NCBI GenBank assembly: GCA_019058315.1
Contig: JAHPZH010000003.1
Location: 578,451 to 642,450 of the forward strand
DNA from: Candidatus Helarchaeota archaeon
GTDB taxonomy: Archaea; Asgardarchaeota; Lokiarchaeia; Helarchaeales; RDOG01
Direction of reading: 5' to 3'
DNA: 64,000 nucleotides
How positions within the stretch are numbered: position 1 is the stretch's first letter; each line of letters opens with the position of its first letter. Positions 16,834 to 24,624 of the stretch are shown here, piece by piece. The translations under genes were made by a program, and so were the position numbers. The notes beneath the pieces were generated by a model that worked only from the letters and a program-made list of their open reading frames with translations, did no database searches and had not been told where the DNA came from.

Positions 16834-17763
16834 ATGGAACAAACAAATTATATCATTTGTACTCATAACGATTTGGACGGTTTTTGCTGCGGTGCGATTT
16901 TATTGAGGCACTATCCTGAAGCAAAAGTCTTTTTCGCTACTCCTAATTCCCTATTCAAAACATTTTACCGAATTAAACATGCCTTGGTTGAAGAAATAAA
17001 GAACCATATGTTCATTTGTGATATAACATTAAATGGAAATACTGTTAATAGAATAAATCAAGCACTCCGCTATATCAGGAATGATTTTCATTTCGATTTT
17101 ACTTGGATAGACCATCATGATTGGCCTTTTGAAGAAAAATCATTGGGAAATTATGAAAAAATTTTAGACCTCACTCAAAAATCCGCCGCTTATTTGGTCC
17201 AGAAATATACAGATCCGGATAAAAATATTGATTTCGTGAACATGGCTGAAGGGATTGGGTCGATTAAAGATTATAAATATTGGAAAGTTGTAATAAGAAA
17301 TGTCTGCAAGACTTCTTTTGTTGATGAAAAGTTAGAACCAGTTTTACGTGCTTTTAGTAGGTTGGAACGAACTCCCGAAAGTGATGAGTTTTACCAAGAA
17401 ATAAAAGAACTTATTAGCGAAGATTTAAAGAAAATGGAAGTATTCAATACCAGAGAAGGGCGTAAATTTTCAGTATTGGATTTAAGGAAGATCCCTTACA
17501 AAGTGCAACTGTATAAAGAGGTCTTTAAGTTATCAACGTTTTATAATTGTGATTTTATTTGTGTGATATTTAAAAACGAAGAATTGTCCTGCTACAACAC
17601 AGATACTGTTTCCTTCAAATTTTTAAAAGATTTTGGGGCTGTGGGGCATTTAGAAAGAGGGGCAGTGCATATTCCAATTCCTTATGAAAAATCTGACACA
17701 TTCGGATTTCAAAGACCCTTGACAATTAAAGAATTCATTGAGGTCTTAAAGAAAAATTTATAG
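16834..17763 (+). CDS. DHH-family phosphoesterase
   Basis: A 309-residue protein with the DHH phosphoesterase core: motif I HNDLDGFCCGAIL (residues 11-23), motif II FICDIT, motif III WIDHHDW and a motif-IV-like region SAAYLVQ with MAEGIGSIKD. These residues bind Mn/Mg in RecJ, nanoRNase and c-di-AMP phosphodiesterases. The C-terminal domain is short and lacks the GGGH DHHA1 signature seen in the second DHH protein at 54263. It may act on a small nucleotide or oligonucleotide. It is the only enzyme of the cluster and is followed after 10 nt by two microproteins. Confidence 0.8.
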   Translation: MEQTNYIICTHNDLDGFCCGAILLRHYPEAKVFFATPNSLFKTFYRIKHALVEEIKNHMFICDITLNGNTVNRINQALRYIRNDFHFDFTWIDHHDWPFEEKSLGNYEKILDLTQKSAAYLVQKYTDPDKNIDFVNMAEGIGSIKDYKYWKVVIRNVCKTSFVDEKLEPVLRAFSRLERTPESDEFYQEIKELISEDLKKMEVFNTREGRKFSVLDLRKIPYKVQLYKEVFKLSTFYNCDFICVIFKNEELSCYNTDTVSFKFLKDFGAVGHLERGAVHIPIPYEKSDTFGFQRPLTIKEFIEVLKKNL

Positions 17764-17773
17764 GAGAATGAAA

Positions 17774-17944
17774 ATGGCATCGGATAACACGTTTATGAAG
17801 TTTCAATTCATGGTTAAAATACTTTGTGAAGATAGAGATCCATTAGAAGAGCTTAGAGAGGAAATTAAATCAATCTTGAATAGGTATAAATCTAAATATA
17901 AAGGTCGTTTAAAATCAGGGAATTTATCAGTGAGGAGAAAATAA
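17774..17944 (+). CDS. Microprotein (56 aa)
   Basis: A 56-residue basic helical protein (starts MASDNTFMKFQFMVKIL) with AGGAG 7 nt upstream of the ATG. An ATG two codons earlier is too close to the ribosome site. It ends RKK-like (SVRRK) and its stop overlaps the next ATG (TAATG). Unknown function. Confidence 0.5.
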   Translation: MASDNTFMKFQFMVKILCEDRDPLEELREEIKSILNRYKSKYKGRLKSGNLSVRRK

Positions 17945-18078
17945 TGGTTGTAAAAAATAAAGAACATGATAGAGATCAAAAAATGGGGATTATTGAACGA
18001 ATAGCTTGTGATTTAGAAAATTTTTCGGCTAAAGTAGCTGATGAGATTATTCATCGATTGACTAAAAAGATTGACTAA
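17944..18078 (+). CDS. Microprotein (44 aa)
   Basis: A 44-residue helical protein (MVVKNKEHDRDQKMGIIERI) whose ATG overlaps the preceding TAA by 1 nt; AGGAG lies 6-7 nt upstream. It is the last gene of the cluster, before the convergent LRR gene. Unknown function. Confidence 0.5.
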   Translation: MVVKNKEHDRDQKMGIIERIACDLENFSAKVADEIIHRLTKKID

Positions 18079-18113
18079 TATTAATTTAAGGGCTGTTCGT
18101 TCTATATCTATAT

Positions 18114-18986
18114 TTATAAATCCATTGGATATTTTTTATTATTAAACAGATTCAAATCAATGAGTCGATATCGTTTTTCATCTTTACGATTTAAGTCGTT
18201 CAAATATAAATTTAGAATTTGTAAATTTATGAAATGCCCCACACCTTCAATTTTTCTTATTAAATTTCCTTCCAAATGGAGCTCCCTTAGATTAGGAATA
18301 TTTTCTAGCCCCTCAATTTTCTTGATTTGGTTATCATCGAGGTTCAATATCTTTAATTGAGATAATTTATCTAGACCTTCAATTTTATCTATTTGATTGC
18401 CCCTTAGGTTTAATTCATGTAGACTAGATAGAACCTCAAGCCCCTCAATCTTCTTAATTTTATTTACTTCCAAATTTAAAACTCGCAATTTGGTCAGATG
18501 CTCCAATCCTTCCAATTTTTCAATTTTATTCCAAGAGAGATTTAACCGTCTTAACTGTTTTAAACCTTCCAGACCTTGAATTTTTTGAATTTTATTATGT
18601 TGTAGATATAAATCTGTCAATTTTGGAAGGTTTTCTAATCCATATATCTCTTTAATATTATTAAAGCTAAGTTTTAACTCCCTCAAATCGTAGAGGTGCT
18701 GCAAACATTCCATTTTTTTTATGTTATTATATCGTACATTCAATAATTGTAATTGGTGTAAATTTTCAAAATATTCCAGCTTTGAAATATAATTATGATC
18801 AATATAGAGGGACCTTAAATGAGCAAAATTGTCCAAAATATCGGGAATTTTTCTTAAGCCTTTCTCGGACAAAGAAATCTCTATAATATATCTTTTATTA
18901 AATTTAACATCCCATTTACTAATCTTTACTTTCTTCTTTAGTTCAGAAAGAGCTTTTTTTTCCGAGAGATATTTTGTTACGATTAT
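18114..18986 (-). CDS. Leucine-rich repeat protein, SDS22-like
   Basis: A protein of about ten leucine-rich repeats of 22 residues with the SDS22-type consensus LxxLxxLxLxxNxIxKIEGLE, a likely protein-interaction solenoid of the kind abundant in Asgard genomes. The only standard start is TTG at 18872. However, the frame stays open back to the FEN1 stop at 18999, and the extra residues (WDVKFNKRYIIEISLSEKGL) look like the normal cap and first repeat of Asgard LRR proteins. No ATG, GTG, TTG or CTG exists in that extension. I therefore place a tentative start at ATA 18986, 8 nt after AGGGGG. Initiation is unresolved. Confidence 0.7.
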   Translation of the reverse strand: MIVTKYLSEKKALSELKKKVKISKWDVKFNKRYIIEISLSEKGLRKIPDILDNFAHLRSLYIDHNYISKLEYFENLHQLQLLNVRYNNIKKMECLQHLYDLRELKLSFNNIKEIYGLENLPKLTDLYLQHNKIQKIQGLEGLKQLRRLNLSWNKIEKLEGLEHLTKLRVLNLEVNKIKKIEGLEVLSSLHELNLRGNQIDKIEGLDKLSQLKILNLDDNQIKKIEGLENIPNLRELHLEGNLIRKIEGVGHFINLQILNLYLNDLNRKDEKRYRLIDLNLFNNKKYPMDL

Positions 18987-18998
18987 ATGAAAAGCCCC

Positions 18999-19976
18999 CT
19001 ATCTGAAGTAATTGTCCATGGTTTGTTGCCTCATCTTAAAGTAGTCAAATGCTTTTTTCAAACGTTCAAGCCCTCTTTCAATGCGTTTTTGAGAAAATTT
19101 TCCATTCAAAAATCCTTTTAATATATGAAAATTTGGATAACGGAAATGGGGACCGAAATTAAATGATGGTGGATTTAGAAATTTTGACCGTAAAATAGTA
19201 AAATCAAATTCTAGTGGTATAAATTCTTCATTTATAGTTTCTAAATCATTGTATTTCTTTATTAATTTCAACGCTTTCTTTGGACCTATGCCTTTCACAC
19301 CTCCTTTATTTAAATCTGTTCCTATTAATAATGCTATATCAACTAATTGTTTATATGTAATCCCAAGATGAGTCAAATTATCCTTTAGTTTTATCAAAGT
19401 TAATGTATCATTTTCAAAATCCAGGTCTTTTATCATATTTTTAGATCCAAATAATAAGACATCATAATCATAAGAAACCACTCCAAAGGCATATTTTTCC
19501 CTCACAATGCGGCATGCTTGTGCTTCACCTTCGGAAGGGGCTCTTACAGCGGGTAATCCCATGAATTTTAAAAATTCAATACATTCAACAATTGCCTTAT
19601 CAAATAGAAAAGCATAATCGTTCAATGCTCTGGAATTATAATTACCATCTTGGATGCTATCGTGGTATTTTTTCCAAAGATATAACAATTTCATATTATG
19701 ATACGTGGGAACCTTCCTTTTTTCCTCCATAGGCATCCCATCGAATACATAGATTGGACGTAATTTTCGTTCCATTAAGTTTATTGTAAAGTAAAAAATT
19801 CCTATCAAGTGAGATATGGGTTCTTTTTGATTTTTTCTTAAATTTTTATCAATATGGGATATTTTAGAAATATATCGCACTAAAAAATTAGTCCCATCAA
19901 CAGCTACAGTCTTTCCTCTAATATCTTCAAATTCAACACTTTCTGTTTTTAAGATCGGTGTTAATTTACATCCCAT
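18999..19976 (-). CDS. fen: Flap endonuclease 1
   Basis: Structure-specific 5' flap endonuclease of replication and repair (XPG/FEN1 family), 325 residues. Visible metal-binding and core motifs are VAVDGTNFL, VFDGMP, APSEGEAQA, SYDYDVLLFG and the helix-hairpin-helix GVKGIGPKKALKLI. The C-terminus ends in a PCNA-interacting peptide, QTMDNYF. The family's usual N-terminus MGxxLxPIL is present as MGCKLTPIL. It overlaps the upstream unknown gene by 8-11 nt. It ends in TAG, and the LRR frame follows in the same phase. Confidence 0.93.
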   Translation of the reverse strand: MGCKLTPILKTESVEFEDIRGKTVAVDGTNFLVRYISKISHIDKNLRKNQKEPISHLIGIFYFTINLMERKLRPIYVFDGMPMEEKRKVPTYHNMKLLYLWKKYHDSIQDGNYNSRALNDYAFLFDKAIVECIEFLKFMGLPAVRAPSEGEAQACRIVREKYAFGVVSYDYDVLLFGSKNMIKDLDFENDTLTLIKLKDNLTHLGITYKQLVDIALLIGTDLNKGGVKGIGPKKALKLIKKYNDLETINEEFIPLEFDFTILRSKFLNPPSFNFGPHFRYPNFHILKGFLNGKFSQKRIERGLERLKKAFDYFKMRQQTMDNYFR

Positions 19977-20562
19977 TAAAATACCCCAATAGATTCTTTT
20001 TTCCTGGTTTCTTCAAAACAATTTCAAAAATCCCGGTTGTTCTATGGAATCCGTTATTCTGTATTAAAAGTGAGTTTAATTTCACATTCAAATAAAGCTG
20101 ATACAAAATTTCCCAATGTGTCCTGGATTGACTTTCCGTTTTTCTAATGAGATTAATCATGTTTTTTATCTCAGAATTGCTTGAAGAATATGCTATCTTT
20201 AATTTATTGACTTTCATCAGACGAATTTTTTTAGGAATATATCCTTCTCGAATTCCAAATCTTTTAGAACGATAATATAACTGCCTTAATTTCTCTTTTT
20301 TACAGAATATTAACTGACAATCGCTTATCTTACCCAAAATTAAATGAAGGAGTCGAAATTCTTCATCAATCCGTTCTATCATGAAGTTCTCTGGGAATGT
20401 TACAGGACGAGGACCTAATTTTTCAATTTCGCTGGTAATAAATTTAGTCTCATTTCCGTTATGATATACAAGATAATGTATCGAATCGCCATAGTTCTGT
20501 TTCTTTAACTTGGGATCTTCGCTTTTACCAATTTCAAAATCAAAAAATAATTGATTTATCAT
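19966..20562 (-). CDS. Unknown protein coupled to FEN1
   Basis: A 198-residue basic protein. The ATG at 20562 has GGTGA upstream; a TTG one codon earlier is possible. It overlaps the FEN1 start, so it is translationally coupled to FEN1 and may act with it on DNA. The first half has a short acidic beta region (INQLFFDFEIG) and the second half is rich in Lys/Arg helices. I do not recognise it. Confidence 0.6.
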   Translation of the reverse strand: MINQLFFDFEIGKSEDPKLKKQNYGDSIHYLVYHNGNETKFITSEIEKLGPRPVTFPENFMIERIDEEFRLLHLILGKISDCQLIFCKKEKLRQLYYRSKRFGIREGYIPKKIRLMKVNKLKIAYSSSNSEIKNMINLIRKTESQSRTHWEILYQLYLNVKLNSLLIQNNGFHRTTGIFEIVLKKPGKKNLLGYFNGM

Positions 20563-20678
20563 CAATTTTCACCGAAAGAAAGAACGTATTGGAGTGAATT
20601 TATAAGGTTTTCCCTCATCCAGAATTTTTGTCGGATATTCAAATAGATCTTTAAAGAAATCGAAATTTGTTTATACAA

Positions 20679-22286
20679 TTAGCTTTCAAATCCTCTTTCA
20701 CGTAATTGTCTTCGAAAGTCGTCTTCCGAAATTTCACCTTTCATTTTGGAATATTCAAGCAACTTTTGAACTCCTAATTCTGTAATTTTATAGGTGTTTC
20801 TTCTGGTCACTCCGAGGACTTCTTGACTCTGAATCAAAAAACGTAATTGTATGAGTTTATGGAGTAATACTCGCAAGACTTCATCCTCGATACCCGTAGC
20901 TGATTGAATTGAGCCATACATGATTTCATCGTATTCAGTAGCGATAGATAGAATGTTCTTAACATGTTCTGCATATTGATGGAAACTTCTTTCAATCGCA
21001 CTTCTTTCTGGGACAAATATAGGACCGAAATCCCAATCCGGATAAAACATTTTTAATCGCTCTTGAATTTCCTCGTCTTTTAGAACATGCGTTTCATCAA
21101 AATTCAGATAATCAAACATTATAGGAAAACAACTTTTTACATCGGGTCGATTAAGCAGGGCTTCACCTTCTTCCATAACTCGTAGATATTCATACTGATA
21201 TTGATATTTTCGTTTTTCAGAATAGGTCTCCGTGGTTCCCTCTTCTCGTGGTCGAAAGCTCAAATTCAATAAGGAACGTAATGCTTGGCTTTCTTCAAAA
21301 GAATGAGTTCTATGGACTATTATATTGAGAAAATTCGATAATATTTGTGGAATTATTAAAGAAGGATATTGAATCGAAGTGTGTATGCCAATATCATTAC
21401 GTCGTAATGTGCTCATCCAATTAAGCAGCGAGAAGTGAGGATCATCGTTTCTTCCAATATATAATTTCGGCTGTTCCATTCCAAAGATTAAATCTCCATC
21501 ATCTATTAGTATCATAAAATCTCTATAATTAAGAAATTTGGATAGTGTGATTATTTTGATCAATATTAGAAAAATCAAAAACCTGCGACTTCTCTTATCA
21601 TTTACATCAATTTCTATTAATGCAGGAGCATCTGATACAATTTCATAAATATTTTTCTTTGTATTAGCGATCATTCTTGTCGTTTCCCCGCTTAATAAAT
21701 TATCAATATATTTATAGACGGCATTAAATTCATTTCTTTCCTTATAGCTTATTTCAGGAGCCATAACTCCGTTCCAAAGCTCATCTGTAAAACTATTCAT
21801 TGCAGGACTATTACCATACATTTCATAGACATTTTTTAACATAGTCGAGATCGCAGCTACTATCTCATCACTGAAATTTACTGACAATCGTAACATTTCA
21901 ATAAAAAAGGGGATATAATTTTCAGCAGGTACCCCTTCAGTATCAAGTGGTCCGATAGAAATATCCTCTCCAAGACGAAATATCTTCATAGTAGGGATGA
22001 AGTCTGCAAGTCTTCGATAATTTTTATTGGAAGATATTATTATATAGGGGATATTTTTTTTCACAGATTCATAGACTATCTTGGCATTTGTTAAAAATCG
22101 TTCGAGTATGTTACTTCCAACTACGATAACTCCATTTCTCATATCATCTTCCCGTAGCCCGATGGGAAGTTCTTCATGTAAAAATTCAGTTTCTATTGTA
22201 TTTCCTAATGGACCTATCTCACTTTCTAAATTTGTAGGAACAATAAATTCCACCGGATATTGGTATGGCATCGATTTTACAGCCAT
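20679..22286 (-). CDS. HerA/VirB4-superfamily pseudo-ATPase with winged helix
   Basis: A 535-residue protein with the layout of a HerA-FtsK ATPase but without catalytic residues. The Walker A position (residues 52-63) reads GVIVVGSNILER, with no GxxGxGKS/T. The strand and loop that follow (YIIISSNKNYRRLADF, then FRLGEDISIGPLD) match HerA motifs. Walker B is FMILIDDGD (257-265) with Asp/Gly in place of the catalytic Glu. The sensor segment TLRRNDIGIHTSIQYPSLI keeps the HerA glutamine. Residues ~440-535 form a winged helix. It is the last gene of a five-gene membrane operon. A structural, non-hydrolysing role is inferred. Confidence 0.6.
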   Translation of the reverse strand: MAVKSMPYQYPVEFIVPTNLESEIGPLGNTIETEFLHEELPIGLREDDMRNGVIVVGSNILERFLTNAKIVYESVKKNIPYIIISSNKNYRRLADFIPTMKIFRLGEDISIGPLDTEGVPAENYIPFFIEMLRLSVNFSDEIVAAISTMLKNVYEMYGNSPAMNSFTDELWNGVMAPEISYKERNEFNAVYKYIDNLLSGETTRMIANTKKNIYEIVSDAPALIEIDVNDKRSRRFLIFLILIKIITLSKFLNYRDFMILIDDGDLIFGMEQPKLYIGRNDDPHFSLLNWMSTLRRNDIGIHTSIQYPSLIIPQILSNFLNIIVHRTHSFEESQALRSLLNLSFRPREEGTTETYSEKRKYQYQYEYLRVMEEGEALLNRPDVKSCFPIMFDYLNFDETHVLKDEEIQERLKMFYPDWDFGPIFVPERSAIERSFHQYAEHVKNILSIATEYDEIMYGSIQSATGIEDEVLRVLLHKLIQLRFLIQSQEVLGVTRRNTYKITELGVQKLLEYSKMKGEISEDDFRRQLRERGFES

Positions 22287-22327
22287 CTTAGGAGCCTGGA
22301 GAAGATGATTGATCCCCTCCAGGCCTG

Positions 22328-23233
22328 TTAGAAAAAACGAAACTTCCCGCCGTCTGTTATCTGGACTCGTTTGGCAGCTAATAAATCCTTATCTTCAAGA
22401 AGTACTAATTTTGAATGTGGAAAATTGACCAGAAATGAGGATTCCAGCTTTTGAAGATTCAATTTCACATTTTCATAGACCTCTTGGATCGTTTCTGCTA
22501 CATTTGTCCCAATTTTTCTATTATCGGATGTCCCAAACACAATCCGTGCTTCCCAAACACCTTCCCTGTTTAAAAGAAATGAATTTAAACCATCTCCACC
22601 TAATGAATCCATAAATTTGCGCATATCTAACGTGACATTTTTCAAGCGTTTAACCTCTTTTTCATTAATTGGTGCTTGGACGTAATTCCAGAAGATAGGT
22701 ATTTTTTGACCGTAAATTGAGCGTATGAAATCATTGAATTTTCCGCTGATACTTATTGGTATTGTATCAATCTTAAAAAGCCCAAATGCCGCTATACGTC
22801 CCCGACTCTCAAAAAATAAGACATCTTTATGTAATTCTCCCGTATCCTTATCTCTATAGAAAAAACATTGTATATCATTCATGAAATCCACTGTTTCTAT
22901 AGCTGCTTTTGAAAGACTTGAAAATGCCCCCCTTATCCTGTAGGATATTTGAGGTTGTAGAAGTATTGAAAGTCCTGAAAAAACCACTATAGCAATTAGT
23001 GCTGATACAATCATATCTTGGATGAATGAAGTACATATTACCCATATGGATAAGGAAATTATCAATGTCCCTATCATTATAAATAAAATTCTTGATAAAC
23101 TAGGATGAATTATGCGATCTCCCGACCAGAAGTGTTGCGAACTCCTTAATTCTTCAGTTCTGCGTCTGTAAGCTTCATTTCTGCTTCGATTATTTCTATT
23201 ATAGATATTTCTATCATAACTTTCATCTAACAT
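22328..23233 (-). CDS. Membrane protein with VirB4-N-like cytoplasmic domain
   Basis: A 301-residue protein when started at ATG 23233, which has GGTGAAAGGA immediately upstream and lies 5 nt after the preceding gene. The frame extends further upstream, but only inside that gene. It has a charged N-terminus, two adjacent transmembrane helices (about residues 47-90), and a soluble domain (residues 110-301) with IPIFWNYVQAPINEKEV, reminiscent of the N-terminal domain of VirB4/TraC/HerA-type secretion ATPases. Lying directly before the pseudo-ATPase gene, it may represent the split-off N-terminal half of such a protein. The similarity is by eye. Confidence 0.6.
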   Translation of the reverse strand: MLDESYDRNIYNRNNRSRNEAYRRRTEELRSSQHFWSGDRIIHPSLSRILFIMIGTLIISLSIWVICTSFIQDMIVSALIAIVVFSGLSILLQPQISYRIRGAFSSLSKAAIETVDFMNDIQCFFYRDKDTGELHKDVLFFESRGRIAAFGLFKIDTIPISISGKFNDFIRSIYGQKIPIFWNYVQAPINEKEVKRLKNVTLDMRKFMDSLGGDGLNSFLLNREGVWEARIVFGTSDNRKIGTNVAETIQEVYENVKLNLQKLESSFLVNFPHSKLVLLEDKDLLAAKRVQITDGGKFRFF

Positions 23234-23238
23234 TCCTT

Positions 23239-23709
23239 TCACCTTTTGAAAACGTAAATTACACCTATGATTATATAATAAATAAAATAGGGCAAGAGAG
23301 ACCAATTATTACCCCAATTTGCAGGGTCCAAAAAATTTTCAACTATAAAGAAGATTGTGATTCCAAACCAGACCAAAGCCCAACCAAATGCAGCTTTCTG
23401 CCACGCATTTAGATCTACATCGGGATCATCTTGTATGTTTTTAGTGTGTCCAATCGCACCACCCCTTACCATATACATTGTTTCCGATATATTCCTTGCT
23501 TTTTCTAACAAAATTCGATTTCGCAAGTCTCTTTGTGTGTCCCTGACAGAATCTTTAATATTTTTTGTCACCATTTCTTCCGAAAACTGGTTAAATATTT
23601 TTCCAGAATCCTTTCCCTTGAATAAAAACGACTTTATAGCAAAAAAACTGATGATGGCTGCAAGTAATAAGGGCCATTGTGTTATGAATTCCAGATATCC
23701 TAAACTCAT
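23239..23709 (-). CDS. Membrane protein in HerA-like operon
   Basis: A 156-residue protein with an N-terminal membrane helix (about residues 7-26), a cytoplasmic charged helical region (KDSVRDTQRDLRNRILLEKA), and two C-terminal helices (WALVWFGITIFFIVENFL and LPYFIYYIIIGVIYVF). ATG 23709 is preferred over the upstream GTG, because that GTG is part of the AGGTGA ribosome site. Unknown family; a membrane scaffold in the operon. Confidence 0.65.
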   Translation of the reverse strand: MSLGYLEFITQWPLLLAAIISFFAIKSFLFKGKDSGKIFNQFSEEMVTKNIKDSVRDTQRDLRNRILLEKARNISETMYMVRGGAIGHTKNIQDDPDVDLNAWQKAAFGWALVWFGITIFFIVENFLDPANWGNNWSLLPYFIYYIIIGVIYVFKR

Positions 23710-23734
23710 TCGTGTCACCTACATTAATTTTAAC

Positions 23735-24085
23735 CTATAAATGAATCATTGTGAATAAGAGTAACAATGAACTACCGTCTTCAGGAGGAGGTTGAGTTGG
23801 CTGACCGTTGAATAGGAACCAGAGATACCAAAGAGTATACATTCCGATTTGACTCACTGATGTATTGAAAATTTCCATCCGATACCCAAAGATCTTGGTA
23901 AAAACTATCATGCAGACAGTAAATAGGACAAATCCAGCAAACATGTATTTGTTAAATTGCCTATTACCGATAAACATTAGAAATCCAATCATTGTAACTG
24001 CTGCAAGCAGGACTAACACTATTGTCATGAACCAAGTAGCGACTGCTTGTAAGGTTAAAGTTACATTTCCTAGAACATCAACCAT
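23735..24085 (-). CDS. Small three-helix membrane protein
   Basis: A 116-residue hydrophobic protein with about three transmembrane helices (FMTIVLVLLAAVTMIGFLMF, YMFAGFVLFTVCMIVF and YTLWYLWFLF) and a short proline-rich loop QPTQPPPED. The size and topology recall TrbC/VirB2- or VirB3-type subunits next to VirB4-like ATPases, but I see no diagnostic motif. Confidence 0.6.
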   Translation of the reverse strand: MVDVLGNVTLTLQAVATWFMTIVLVLLAAVTMIGFLMFIGNRQFNKYMFAGFVLFTVCMIVFTKIFGYRMEIFNTSVSQIGMYTLWYLWFLFNGQPTQPPPEDGSSLLLLFTMIHL

Positions 24086-24150
24086 TTTTTCACTTTCTTC
24101 TTTTTGATTTTTTGAAAGATTCTGGTGGTATTAACTATTTAAAAAGATGA

Positions 24151-24558
24151 TCATCCATCTTGAAGGAGGATTTTTTCCAGTAATAAATCAATTTTTGACA
24201 TGGCAAAAATAGATTCAGCAAAAATGGTTATTTGTGCGAGTTGATCATTATATCCGAGATGCAAATAAAATTCCCCTGACTCATTTTTTAAATACCAGAT
24301 ATCTTCATCATTAGATACGGGTTGAAATCCTAAACCTAAAAGGTATTCCTTAAAATTATTTAGATCTTCGTCATCAGCAAATCTCAATATTCGTTTAGTT
24401 TTGTATCTATCCCTTAAAAAATACGGTTCTCTGATGATTGTATCCCTATCTGGTATCGGAAACATTATTTTATTGTATATTATAATCCCTATGACTATGA
24501 TAACTAAAAAAATCACCAAACCGATGATTGAACCTAACAATTCTGCGTAATTTTCCAT
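24151..24558 (-). CDS. Single-pass membrane protein, first gene of HerA-like operon
   Basis: A 135-residue protein with one N-terminal transmembrane helix (residues 9-28) and a cytoplasmic alpha/beta domain (LRFADDEDLNNFKEYLLGLG, then beta strands and a C-terminal helix). No family recognised. It is divergently transcribed from the Hel308-like helicase across 66 nt. Confidence 0.65.
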   Translation of the reverse strand: MENYAELLGSIIGLVIFLVIIVIGIIIYNKIMFPIPDRDTIIREPYFLRDRYKTKRILRFADDEDLNNFKEYLLGLGFQPVSNDEDIWYLKNESGEFYLHLGYNDQLAQITIFAESIFAMSKIDLLLEKILLQDG

Positions 24559-24570
24559 TTTACAATCAGA

Positions 24571-24600
24571 CTTATAAAGTCACTATAATGCTTTTTAAAA
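24571..24600. promoter_or_regulatory. Divergent TATA boxes
   Basis: CTTATAAAGT (24571-24580) suits the plus-strand helicase (ATG 24625, with GGTGA before it). The near-palindromic CTTTTTAAAA (24591-24600) suits the minus-strand operon (ATG 24558). The 66-nt divergent gap holds little else. Confidence 0.4.
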
Positions 24601-24624
24601 CTTATGTAAAAAAGGTGAATTTTC

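Noticed and set aside
18999..19001. UAG decoded as pyrrolysine, fusing FEN1 to the LRR protein.
   Set aside because: UAG is used as an ordinary stop elsewhere in the window (for example 26857-26859), and FEN1 ends exactly at its PIP box. Kept only as a minor alternative in the LRR finding.
20679..24558. A functional conjugation system.
   Set aside because: The ATPase lacks a P-loop and no relaxase, coupling protein or pilin with a clear motif is present.
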